Positions 16,189 to 23,489 of a DNA stretch of 23,489 nucleotides are shown here, one piece after another (the stretch's first letter is position 1; each line of letters opens with the position of its first letter). The stretch comes from Ichthyosporea sp. XGB-2017a. Taxonomy: Eukaryota; Opisthokonta; Ichthyosporea. Both the position numbers and the translations under genes were made by a program. Under the pieces are notes generated by a model. The model was not told the DNA's origin. It searched no databases and worked only from the letters and a program-made list of their open reading frames with translations. The stretch is taken from NCBI GenBank assembly GCA_002811675.1, contig PDIM01010342.1:61487-84975 (forward strand). Reading direction: 5' to 3'.

Positions 16189-17798
16189 ATGGGTTCATGT
16201 GAAAACAGTGATGGAGAATATGAGTCTTGCAGGACGGGATATATTTGGGATGAAAGATTCACTTTCCATGATACAGGGACGCATTCGGGATATGAACCTT
16301 CCGCGTATCGCCCGGCCAAGTGTAAGCTGCTTTTTTTCTTTACTGGTTACATTGACTTACTTTTGAGGAGTTTGAACTGAAAACAGCCTTTTGTGTTTGG
16401 TACTTGTAAATAGTGGAGTACTTAGAGCCCTTTCGGCACTTTGAACACGTTGATACGAAAAGGAGGATCCACTCAATGCTAGCAGCTGTGGGTATTCTTG
16501 ACGAGTGCAAAATACTGAAAGCTCGTAGAGCGACTCTTGAAGAGCTTTTGGCTTTCCATACGGAAGGTAGGTACTTTTTATAGTGAAACGCCTCATCCAA
16601 AACTTATTGGTAACTGAATTTCTATAATCAAAAATTTAGAATACATTGAATATGTAAAAAAGCTTAGTAATGGGGATGGAGGGGATGCAGGGGAATGCAC
16701 TGTTATAGGTAGAGGTTCTTATGATGTTGCCTTATATGCAGCTGGTGCCGCAATCGAGGCTGTGGATGCATTAGTCGCTGGGAGAGTTCAAAATATATAT
16801 GCCTTAATTAGACCTCCAGGTAATTGATGATGCAAGTTGAGAAGAAGTGCTTTTGGATAAAATCCTTCAGGAAACTAATTGCGTCCTTTTGGGGTATCTA
16901 TAGGTCACCATGCAGAAAGCAGCAGAGGCAAAGGCTTTTGCATTTTTAATAATGTTGTGCTTGCTGCTCTTCAAGCGGTTGAAGTCCACGGGCTCCATCG
17001 AGTTGCCATTGTAGATTTCGATGTTCACCATGGGAATGGAACTCAAAAAGCATTTTTTAATGACAAAAATGTTCTTTTTATATCTATACACCAAGACAAT
17101 TTGTATCCAGCCAACTCGGGATCTACGTCCGAAGTTGGGGAGGGAAGTGGTGAAGGATATAACTTGAACATCCCTATGTACCCCGGCAGTGGGAAGGGTG
17201 CATATGAATATGCTTTTGACAGGTAAACCTCTACCCAAGAATGAAATTAAAGTGATAGCCTTTGACTTGTAACGGGGATGTCTACTCATTCTTCTTTTAA
17301 TATCATGTTCTTCTGATAGAATTGTTATTCCTGCCCTAAAGGCATTTGACCCGGAATTGATATTGGTGTCGTGTGGGTTTGATGCAGCATCTACGGACCC
17401 TTTGGCTCACATGATGCTGTCTTCTTCCGACTTTAAATCGATGACGGAAAAACTGATGCAGGTTCAGCCGAAAATGGCTCTTTTCCACGAAGGTAAATAT
17501 AGGCGCTGCCACTAGAAACTTTCTGCATGGTAAGAAGAATATTGCTTTACATACGTATTGCCTTGCTTGTTTACAAACAGGTGGATATAGTGCTGTACAG
17601 GTACCCTTCTGTGGCCTGGCTGTTATGCAGGCCTTGACTAAGTCAGATAGCTACAAAGCTCATGATACGTTGGAAGAAGACGCCTTGGATTATGGAGGAC
17701 AAGAGCTTCAGTACTACCAGAGAATCCTTATAGATAAAATATTTGAGCAGCTTGCTGCGGTTTCCCCTCTGCTGCGAAAGAGGCACCCATCTTCCTAA
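16189..17798 (+). CDS. Zinc-dependent histone deacetylase, class II-like
   Basis: Six exons: 16189-16321, 16414-16566, 16640-16819, 16904-17222, 17320-17492 and 17581-17798. The introns are 92, 73, 84, 97 and 88 bp with GT/AG ends and consistent phases, giving 391 residues. It removes acetyl groups from lysines (or related amides) using Zn. The full arginase/deacetylase fold is present: RPPGHHAE (catalytic His157/His158), DFDVHHGNGTQ (Zn ligands Asp195 and His197), SCGFDA (Zn ligand Asp283) and HEGGYS (transition-state Tyr322). The sequence IHQDNLYP and the absence of an N-terminal regulatory extension suggest a compact class II or bacterial-like class II form rather than class I (RPD3). Histones are the default substrate, but tubulin, other proteins or polyamines cannot be excluded. 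There is no targeting signal. The AATAAA overlaps the stop codon. Confidence 0.95.
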
Positions 17799-17802
17799 TA
17801 AA
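17797..17802 (+). terminator. Polyadenylation signal overlapping the deacetylase stop codon
   Basis: AATAAA begins within the TAA stop (17796-17798), implying a very short 3' UTR. Confidence 0.45.
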
Positions 17803-17843
17803 CTGCTTCCTAAACACTCATGGTTTATAACTTTTCAAAGCAA

Positions 17844-17849
17844 TTTATT
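17844..17849 (-). terminator. Candidate polyadenylation signal for the endosulfine gene
   Basis: TTTATT on the plus strand, about 400 nt past the endosulfine stop. If used, the 3' UTR is long, includes the G-rich tract at 18163-18206, and ends beside the deacetylase stop. Confidence 0.3.
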
Positions 17850-18162
17850 ATAACATCTTGCCTACTGCCTATAGAGCTAACATGAAGGTCGGAACGGTTC
17901 ACGTCATAAAACAGCAATGGATGATTACAAAACGAGCAGCGGCAAGGTTGGCCCAGTCACACCTTGCTACGCACAAAATACTCTCAGAAACTTCTATCAC
18001 ATCACACGGAAAGTAATAACAATAAAAAAAAGAAAGCAACCCCTACAGAAAGCAATCAAATCGAAAAGGTAATAACGGAAATGTACATACACGGAAGTGA
18101 AAATGAGGTGAAACTACACAAGCGCATATACGGGCCTCAACCTTTGAAGAAGTCTCCCTTTC

Positions 18163-18206
18163 CTCCCCCCCTTCCCTCCCCACCCCAGGCCCCAACCCCC
18201 CTTCCC
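18163..18206 (-). other. G-run tract, potential G-quadruplex in the endosulfine 3' UTR
   Basis: The plus strand is almost pure pyrimidine, with many runs of three to seven C. The minus (mRNA-sense) strand therefore has at least six G-runs of three or more within 44 nt, separated by 1-4 nt. Confidence 0.6.
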
Positions 18207-18248
18207 CGACTAAAACGACGTCATGCAGGATATACTATTGGTTTTCTT

Positions 18249-18735
18249 TCACTGTTCCTGAGCAGCTTCATTGGCAGTGGTAGCACCTTCTGTTAGGTGG
18301 GAATGTTGTTTGGTGGCTTGTGTGTGTAAATCTTCTTTTGTAACAACCTTAGTCGGAAGTGGTTCTCCTCCTGGGGTATTGTATTCTGTACTCGCACCCG
18401 ATTTGCACATCATGTAATCACCACTATCGAAAAATTTGCGTTCCTATTTTCCCATTCAAATTTCCCACAGAAAACAGCCATTAGAAATTAAAAACAAAAC
18501 AATAAGAAGACATTGCTAGATCAGATACTTACATGTCCTTTCTGAAGACGCTTTGCCGCATTGGGCAAACGTCCATATTTTGCCTTCAATTTTTCTTCCT
18601 CTGCTTGCATTGCCTGACAGATAAAACAAAAAACAACACCGATTAAAATCATTTCAGTATACAAAAAAAAAACTGAGGCTTTTCGCTACAGAAATCGAGC
18701 TTTCTGATAATTACCTGGTTAGGTGGTGTTGACAT
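18249..18735 (-). CDS. ENSA: Endosulfine/ARPP19/Igo family PP2A-B55 inhibitor
   Basis: A small gene split over three exons: 18735-18715, 18613-18533 and 18443-18249, with introns of 101 and 89 bp (GTAATT...CAG and GTAAGT...TAG). It encodes 98 residues. EEEKLKAKYGRLPNAAKRLQKG is followed across the second junction by RKFFDSGDYMM. FDSGDY is the invariant family core. Its serine (Ser41) is the site phosphorylated by Greatwall/Rim15, after which the protein inhibits PP2A-B55 and permits mitotic entry or, in yeast, quiescence. The remainder is Thr/Glu/Gln-rich and looks disordered. The C-terminal RKxS protein kinase A site of vertebrate ENSA/ARPP19 is absent. All three exons join in frame and the start context is clean. 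Convergent with the deacetylase; divergent with the dynamin. Confidence 0.92.
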
Positions 18736-18782
18736 ATTGTGCTGGTAATTTTCGACCAAATATTTCGACTTAGAGTTGTTCC

Positions 18783-19043
18783 CTGGTCAGACTTAAAACC
18801 GAAAAAATAGAACTACAGTAATTAATAAAAATCAAGTTCTTTTCCAATATACACATGCGATTATGACTCCACTGTTGGACTCCACTTCTTATCAAATAGG
18901 CGTTATAAAATCAAGATATACAAGTACTATTAGTATACGAAATCAAAACACCTAATTCAGAGAAAAAAAAAGAAGGAAAAGAGAAAAAAGGAAGCGGCGT
19001 CCAACAGAAAACAAACAAAAAAAAGAAAGAGAAAAATTTAAAA

Positions 19044-19083
<40 letters not shown>

Positions 19084-19148
19084 AAAGAAAACAAGAAATT
19101 AGTTTCCATTTCCTTCACCTTATTCACAAAAGAATAGCACACACTCAC
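18783..19148 (-). other. Possible 5' UTR intron of the endosulfine gene
   Basis: A strong donor, AAG|GTGAGT, lies at 19148, and a candidate acceptor GACCAG at 18783, 47 nt upstream of the ATG. The span would include the long homopolymer, which reads as T33 on the transcript strand. At 366 bp it would be the longest intron in the window. No coding frame tests it. Confidence 0.3.
19049..19081 (+). repeat. Poly(A) homopolymer, 33 nt
   Basis: An uninterrupted run of 33 A within a wider purine-rich stretch (about 18960-19100), between the divergent endosulfine and dynamin genes. Confidence 0.9.
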
Positions 19149-19845
19149 CTTAAAGTATCGATTCCTTCCTGATACGAGGAAGGCCAAACACCACTCCCAG
19201 ATGAAGCTATTGAATAAGAACGGGAATTGATGTCCCTCGGAGCTGCCCCTGTCCCTGCTGAACCACTACCACCAAGATTACCACCTGCCCTCATCTCTAA
19301 CTACTGGCCTTTATATAAATCCCTCCCTTTTTTCACAAACAGCAAAAACCAAAATCAAAACTTCTCTTTTTGTGATCAAATTAAAAAAAGAACTTACAAG
19401 AGGAGCATAAAAAGTAAAAACAAAAAAAACAAAATAATTTTTTTGAATGGGAATCTCCCAAAATTAAGCGATGTTTTTCGTTTTTTTTTTTTTTTCTTTT
19501 TTTTTCATAGAAATTACGGCCCCGCGGGCCCCCTTTGTTTTTTTTGTATGAAAATGTGGGCGTCGCTAGATAGTCGCATTAGTGAATAGTCGCATTGGTA
19601 TATAGAACCTAATATTTGTAAAATAGATAATGAGATTTTGTGGCTGGCCGCCCAGCTGACTTCTCTGTGAAGATTCTTTTTTATTATGATGATCGTTTTC
19701 TTTTTTTTTTTGTGCTCTCTGGTTGCTTTTGTTTTTTCTTTTTTGATTTTTTGAGAGGAAAAAAGGAGAAAGATTTGTTTTTTTTTTAGGGTAGATCAGA
19801 AAGAGGGATAGATAGAAAAGGATTTATATAAGGCGAGAAGAGAAA
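19149..19845. promoter_or_regulatory. Promoter region and leader of the dynamin gene, shared with endosulfine
   Basis: About 700 bp without a supported gene. It has T-runs at about 19481-19495 and 19498-19506, the palindrome CCCGCGGG at 19521-19528 standing alone in AT-rich DNA, a twice-repeated TAGTCGCATT (about 19571-19595), and a T-rich leader to the ATG at 19846. Confidence 0.5.
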
Positions 19846-21993
19846 ATGGATAAGTTGATTCCTGTGATTAACAAGCTGCAGGATGTGTTCAATACAGTTG
19901 GGAGTGAACAGATTCAGCTGCCACAGATTGTGGTTGTTGGTGCACAAAGTAGTGGGAAGAGTTCAGTTCTGGAGAATATTGTAGGGAGGGATTTCCTGCC
20001 CCGAGGGAGTGGCATCTGCACACGGTGTCCATTGATTCTTCAGCTGGTGTACACAAAGAATGGCGAAGAAGAGTGGGGAGAGTTCTACCACCGCCAAGGT
20101 GAGAAGTTTTTTGATTTTGATAAGATCAGGCAGGAGATTGAAAACCAAACAGTGCAACTGTCGGGGGAAAACAAAGGGATTTCAAATACGCCCATCAATC
20201 TGAAGATATTTTCACCCCATGTTCTGAATCTTACTTTAGTGGATTTGCCCGGGATTACAAAAGTAGCCATTGGTGACCAACCAGAAGATATTGAAGTTCA
20301 AATTTATGATTTGATTACTTCGTTTATTAGAAACCCAAACTCTATTATTCTTGCTGTGACACCGGCCAATATGGATTTGGCTAACTCGGACGCGCTTAAG
20401 TTGGCAAAGGAGCAGGATCCAGGTGGAAACCGCACTATTGCGGTGGTGACCAAGATTGATTTAATGGATGCGGGCACAGACGCGACTGATATTCTCTCTG
20501 GAAGAGTGTACCCAGTCAAGCTGGGAATTATTGGGGTGGTGAATCGTAGCCAGCAGGACATTGTGGACGGGAAGCCAATTCGGGAAGCTCTTGAAGCCGA
20601 GGCGGGGTATTTCAATTCCCACAAGGCGTACAGGGCGGTGGCATCTCGGTGCGGGACTCCTTATCTGGCAAAAGCGTTGAATAAGCATCTTATGCATCAT
20701 ATTAGAGAGTGTTTGCCAGAGTTGAAAAGTCGTATTAGCTCTATGATTGCTCAGACGACTCACACATTATCTGCATATGGGGATCCGGTACTGCAGACGG
20801 TGAATCGAGGGGCTCTGTTATTGCAGGTCCTTACCCGTTTCTCGTCGAAATACTGCTCAATTATTGATGGGGTCGCTAAGGAACTATCGACTTCGGAATT
20901 GTGTGGAGGGGCGCGTATTTGCTATATCTTTCATGAAACGTTTGGACGGACTTTAGATATGGTGGACCCGTTGGACGGTCTTGATGTGAATGACATTCGA
21001 ACGGCCATTAGAAACGCAACTGGCCCTCGACCGGCTTTGTTTGTTCCCGAAGTTTCATTTGAATTGCTGGTGAAGAAGCAGATTAAGCGCCTAGAAGATC
21101 CTAGCTTGCGATGCTGTGAACTGGTGCATGAAGAGCTGAATCGTATAGTGTTTCAGTGTGAGGGCCAAGAATTGATGCGATTTCACAAACTTCGGCAGCA
21201 AGTGATTGATGTGGTTAATAGTCTTCTGAAGGCACGACTCCCTCTTGCGTGTACAATGATTGAAAATTTGATTGAGATGGAGTTGGCCTATATCAATACA
21301 AATCATCCAGACTTTATGGGCGGTAGTGCTGCTGTTTCTGCGATGATGGAACGGAAATTAGACGAGGAGTACAGGCTACACCTTAACAGACGTATTGCCA
21401 AAAACGAAAAGACCCGTCAGGAACAGGACCCTCAGCATGCTCAACAGCAACAAAAGCCTGAACCAAAAGTAGAAAATAAGGCACCGGGACCGTTAAACGG
21501 TGAGACTGGGCGACATCAAGCCGGAGGGAAGGCAGGCCTTTTCAATTATTTCTTTGGGGACAAGGCCAAAGCTGATGAGAATGGGGTCACCCAAGGTATG
21601 CAGAAGATGACATTGTCGCCATCCAACATCACGGCTCAAATGAATGAGTTTGAATCTCCAACTGCCCATATGCTTGCTGCCAGTGATGCGAAATTGAACT
21701 CTAGGGAACTTGTAGAGACGGAGCTCATTCAGTCATTAATTTCCTCCTACTTTAACATTGTGCGTAAAAATATTCAGGACAGTGTACCAAAGGCCGTGAT
21801 GCACTTTTTGGTGAATCACATCAAGGAAAACATTCAAAGTGAATTAGTGAGTACCTTGTACAGAGAAGATATGTTTGACGAGCTGCTAGAAGAGGCTCCT
21901 CAGATTGCAAGAGAGCGCCAAGAAGCTGCCGACCTTTTGAAAGCGCTCCGTCAAGCATCAGCCATTCTTTCTGAAGTGCGTGATACAAACTAG
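19846..21993 (+). CDS. DNM1L: Dynamin-related GTPase, DRP1/Dnm1 type
   Basis: A single exon of 715 residues. These GTPases assemble into rings that sever mitochondria and peroxisomes. G motifs are complete: P-loop GAQSSGKS (32-39), switch threonine in the RGSGICTRCPL segment, DLPG (133-136) and TKID (202-205). The middle/stalk domain carries TSELCGGARICYIFHETFGRTL and RNATGPRPALFVPEVSFELLVK, nearly identical to the human DRP1 stalk as I remember it. There is no PH domain or proline-rich tail, which separates it from classical endocytic dynamin. The variable domain (about 520-595) is Gln/Lys-rich and contains an aromatic patch, LFNYFFGD, that may contact membrane. The C-terminal GTPase effector domain runs from about 620 to the end. 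The ATG at 19846 gives the usual MDKLIPVINKLQDVF start. AATAAA follows at 22008 and 22023. Confidence 0.97.
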   Translation: MDKLIPVINKLQDVFNTVGSEQIQLPQIVVVGAQSSGKSSVLENIVGRDFLPRGSGICTRCPLILQLVYTKNGEEEWGEFYHRQGEKFFDFDKIRQEIENQTVQLSGENKGISNTPINLKIFSPHVLNLTLVDLPGITKVAIGDQPEDIEVQIYDLITSFIRNPNSIILAVTPANMDLANSDALKLAKEQDPGGNRTIAVVTKIDLMDAGTDATDILSGRVYPVKLGIIGVVNRSQQDIVDGKPIREALEAEAGYFNSHKAYRAVASRCGTPYLAKALNKHLMHHIRECLPELKSRISSMIAQTTHTLSAYGDPVLQTVNRGALLLQVLTRFSSKYCSIIDGVAKELSTSELCGGARICYIFHETFGRTLDMVDPLDGLDVNDIRTAIRNATGPRPALFVPEVSFELLVKKQIKRLEDPSLRCCELVHEELNRIVFQCEGQELMRFHKLRQQVIDVVNSLLKARLPLACTMIENLIEMELAYINTNHPDFMGGSAAVSAMMERKLDEEYRLHLNRRIAKNEKTRQEQDPQHAQQQQKPEPKVENKAPGPLNGETGRHQAGGKAGLFNYFFGDKAKADENGVTQGMQKMTLSPSNITAQMNEFESPTAHMLAASDAKLNSRELVETELIQSLISSYFNIVRKNIQDSVPKAVMHFLVNHIKENIQSELVSTLYREDMFDELLEEAPQIARERQEAADLLKALRQASAILSEVRDTN

Positions 21994-22007
21994 TGAAAGT
22001 GAAAACA

Positions 22008-22028
22008 AATAAATAGATAAATAATAAA
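22008..22028 (+). terminator. Polyadenylation signals for the dynamin gene
   Basis: Two AATAAA copies at 22008-22013 and 22023-22028, 15 and 30 nt after the stop. Confidence 0.55.
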
Positions 22029-22052
22029 TTACACAGACCTGTTGGCTTTCTG

Positions 22053-22058
22053 TTTATT
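22053..22058 (-). terminator. Polyadenylation signal for the MOSPD-like gene
   Basis: TTTATT on the plus strand (AATAAA on the minus), 108 nt past the MOSPD-like stop and 25 nt from the dynamin signals. Confidence 0.45.
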
Positions 22059-22165
22059 TAAAAACAACAATGTGACTGATTCTTGGTCCTTCCTTCACTT
22101 GCATCAATTAGCTCTTCTTGTTTGTTACTTTACACATTTCTAATCAAAGAATATAGATGGGTTAA

Positions 22166-22779
22166 CTAATCTTCCTTTTTCCTGTCCAAAGCAAACGCCA
22201 TGGACAAAGCACCCAACACAAAGGATGCAAATACCTGATGGGTAACCGAAAAGGACAAATGTCTAACAATCATCCCAATAGCCCCCGTCTGAAATGAACT
22301 CGAAGAATCAGAAGAAGACGAAGATTCGGCTGGTAAAGGGGCCCCACCTTCCCCACACACACACGTCCCCTCTCTCGCATCAAATCTCGTCGGAAAAATC
22401 ACCACTAAAAGACAAACCAGGCACAAGGTAAACAACACCGAGCTCATATAATCAGGCAGAACGCCGGATAACTGCACGGAATATCGACCACCGCCACCAG
22501 AAGACGCAACAGAAGAGGAATGCCTGCCTATTTGTTCTGAACCACCACCATCGCCCAGTGAGGCTCGATGACTCTTCCCGTGTAAAGCAGCAGCTGTGCC
22601 TCCTCCCCCCCCGGCCCCTACCGCGGGGCTGTTACTGTTACTCTGCTGGTTCCCGCTGTTATTCCCCTCGTTATAATTATCCACAAAATGCCTGAGGACT
22701 TTTGCAGTGACAATCTTCTTCCCATGAGATTTCCCATCCACCTCGACCGTCTCCACTAAAAACTTTACCACATCATTGA

Positions 22780-22810
<31 letters not shown>

Positions 22811-23275
22811 GCCTTCCCCAACCGTGACTGATTCGCTGTTCTCCCCGGTGGCTTTGAGGCGGACGACGACATCAATGGTGGAGGAAGGCCGCAGTGTGCC
22901 CGAGCTGGGCTGCACTAAAAAGTTTTTCGGTTGTGTGCAGAGTAATTTAAACTTCACTACGAAATCAAAGGGATTATAAATTGTTATAATCTGCCGGTGA
23001 GAACTCTACAAGATACAAAAAAAAAAAGGGGGGGGGGGGGGAGAGGAGAAAAGAGAATAGAGGATTAGATTAAGATTAGATTTTCAAAGCTTCATACGTT
23101 TTGGGATTACTCAAATCTAATAAATAATTGCATCTAATCTTCTTCATTGTTGATTTGTCAATATGTGTTTCCTTTTTTTTCGTTTTCTTTTTCTTCTACT
23201 TACTCTGTCAGCCAAGTAAAATGTCAGGCTGTCTGGAATGACAAGACAAGGCAAGGCGTAATTTGACCCTCCCAT
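22166..23275 (-). CDS. MOSPD1/3-like MSP-domain membrane protein
   Basis: Exon 1 is 23275-23204 (24 codons), a 198 bp intron spans 23203-23006 (GTAAGT donor, TTGTAG acceptor after a C14-T11 pyrimidine tract), and exon 2 is 23005-22166; 303 residues. Joined, residues 8-75 read as an MSP domain: LVIPDSLTFYLADR, then HRQIITIYNPF, VKFKLLCTQPKNFLV and SSGTLRPSSTIDVVVRL. This parallels MOSPD1 ([29 protein letters not shown], from memory). The C-terminus has two membrane segments, about 210-230 and 278-296, the last (HLSFSVTHQVFASFVLGALSMAF) matching the MOSPD1/3 tail pattern. The family members are ER proteins whose MSP domains bind FFAT-like peptides at membrane contacts. Odd points are a nine-Asn run (91-99) inside the MSP domain and a long Gly/Ser/Asn-rich linker. 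It is convergent with the dynamin. Confidence 0.88.
22782..22808 (-). repeat. AAT trinucleotide microsatellite encoding nine Asn
   Basis: Nine perfect TTA/ATT units (27 bp) in frame within the MOSPD-like CDS, giving a run of Asn. Length could vary between strains without frameshift. Confidence 0.9.
23017..23041 (-). repeat. A11-G14 tract; pyrimidine tract of the MOSPD-like intron
   Basis: On the transcript strand this reads C14 then T11, immediately before GTATCTTGTAG, so it serves as the polypyrimidine tract of the 198 bp intron. Confidence 0.65.
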
Positions 23276-23489
23276 TTGACTCTTTTTTGGGGGGGGTTTC
23301 GTTTAGTTCAAAGTGTGCTGTTTTTGATTTTGATTCGTTGGTCAGTTTTGGTGCTTGGGTTATGTCCCTTTGTTTCCCCCTTTTTCTTTAATCAAAAAAA
23401 ATCAAAATAACAAAATCAGATTTTGATTGAAAAAATCAAAAGTTGAAAAAAAAAAAAAAATGTTTTTGTTTTTTTTTTTTTCGGGGTTT
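23276..23489 (-). promoter_or_regulatory. Promoter-proximal region of the MOSPD-like gene with TTTTGATT motifs
   Basis: 214 bp of A/T-rich DNA without a gene. TTTTGATT or its complement AATCAAAA recurs around 23322-23335, 23390-23408, 23421-23428 and 23434-23441. The perfect inverted repeat CAAAATC-A-GATTTTG lies at 23411-23425. Confidence 0.45.

Noticed and set aside
16132-16380. Unspliced 82-residue frame at the start of the deacetylase
   Set aside because: It is exon 1 read through into intron 1; splicing at 16321/16414 restores the deacetylase sequence.
19049-19081. Poly(A) tract as the tail of a retroposon or processed pseudogene
   Set aside because: No retroposed coding sequence or target-site duplication is visible next to it.
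19825-19831. TATA box TATATAA before the dynamin ATG
   Set aside because: It is only 15 nt from the ATG, leaving no room for a transcription start and leader.

Overview
The window is a gene-dense stretch of a nuclear eukaryotic genome. It holds eleven protein-coding genes in about 23.5 kb, with short spliceosomal introns (coding introns mostly 73-101 bp, one of 198 bp), AATAAA-type polyadenylation signals and AT-leaning intergenic DNA. Several proteins read as orthologues of genes best known from animals: the kinetochore protein Zwilch, OGFOD3, MOSPD1/3, an EF-hand GPD2, a DRP1-type dynamin and a PARL-type rhomboid. There is also an SH2 domain fused to a tyrosine-kinase-like pseudokinase. Together with the intron-light, compact layout, this suggests a unicellular relative of animals (choanoflagellate, filasterean, ichthyosporean or corallochytrean). 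That placement is inference from gene content. I see no tRNA, rRNA, CRISPR, transposon or prokaryotic features.

Layout: Zwilch (+, 136-2217) converges on a PARL-like rhomboid (-, 2327-3731). A 1.15 kb divergent promoter region follows. The SH2-pseudokinase gene (+, 4885-7200) converges on a membrane-anchored, catalytically degenerate GH27 alpha-galactosidase-like protein (-, 7439-9751). A divergent promoter with telomere-like CCCTAACCCT motifs follows. A small membrane protein of unknown function (+, 10612-11259, three exons) converges on mitochondrial GPD2 (-, 11370-13508). The OGFOD3-like oxygenase (-, 14450-15588) is in tandem with GPD2 and divergent from a six-exon histone deacetylase (+, 16189-17798). 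The deacetylase converges on a small three-exon endosulfine/ARPP19/Igo gene (-, 18249-18735). The DRP1-like dynamin (+, 19846-21993) converges on a two-exon MOSPD1/3-like MSP-domain protein (-, 22166-23275).

There is no operon logic, but strands alternate almost perfectly, and five convergent pairs have stop codons only 109-450 bp apart. Mitochondrial and membrane-dynamics genes (PARL, GPD2, DRP1, with the ER tether-type MOSPD) and mitotic genes (Zwilch, endosulfine) recur; whether this clustering means anything is open. The most unusual contents are two apparent pseudoenzymes with converging 3' ends, both of which keep their fold signatures but have lost every catalytic residue I could align: the SH2-pseudokinase and the GH27-like protein. 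The small membrane protein belongs to no family I recognise.
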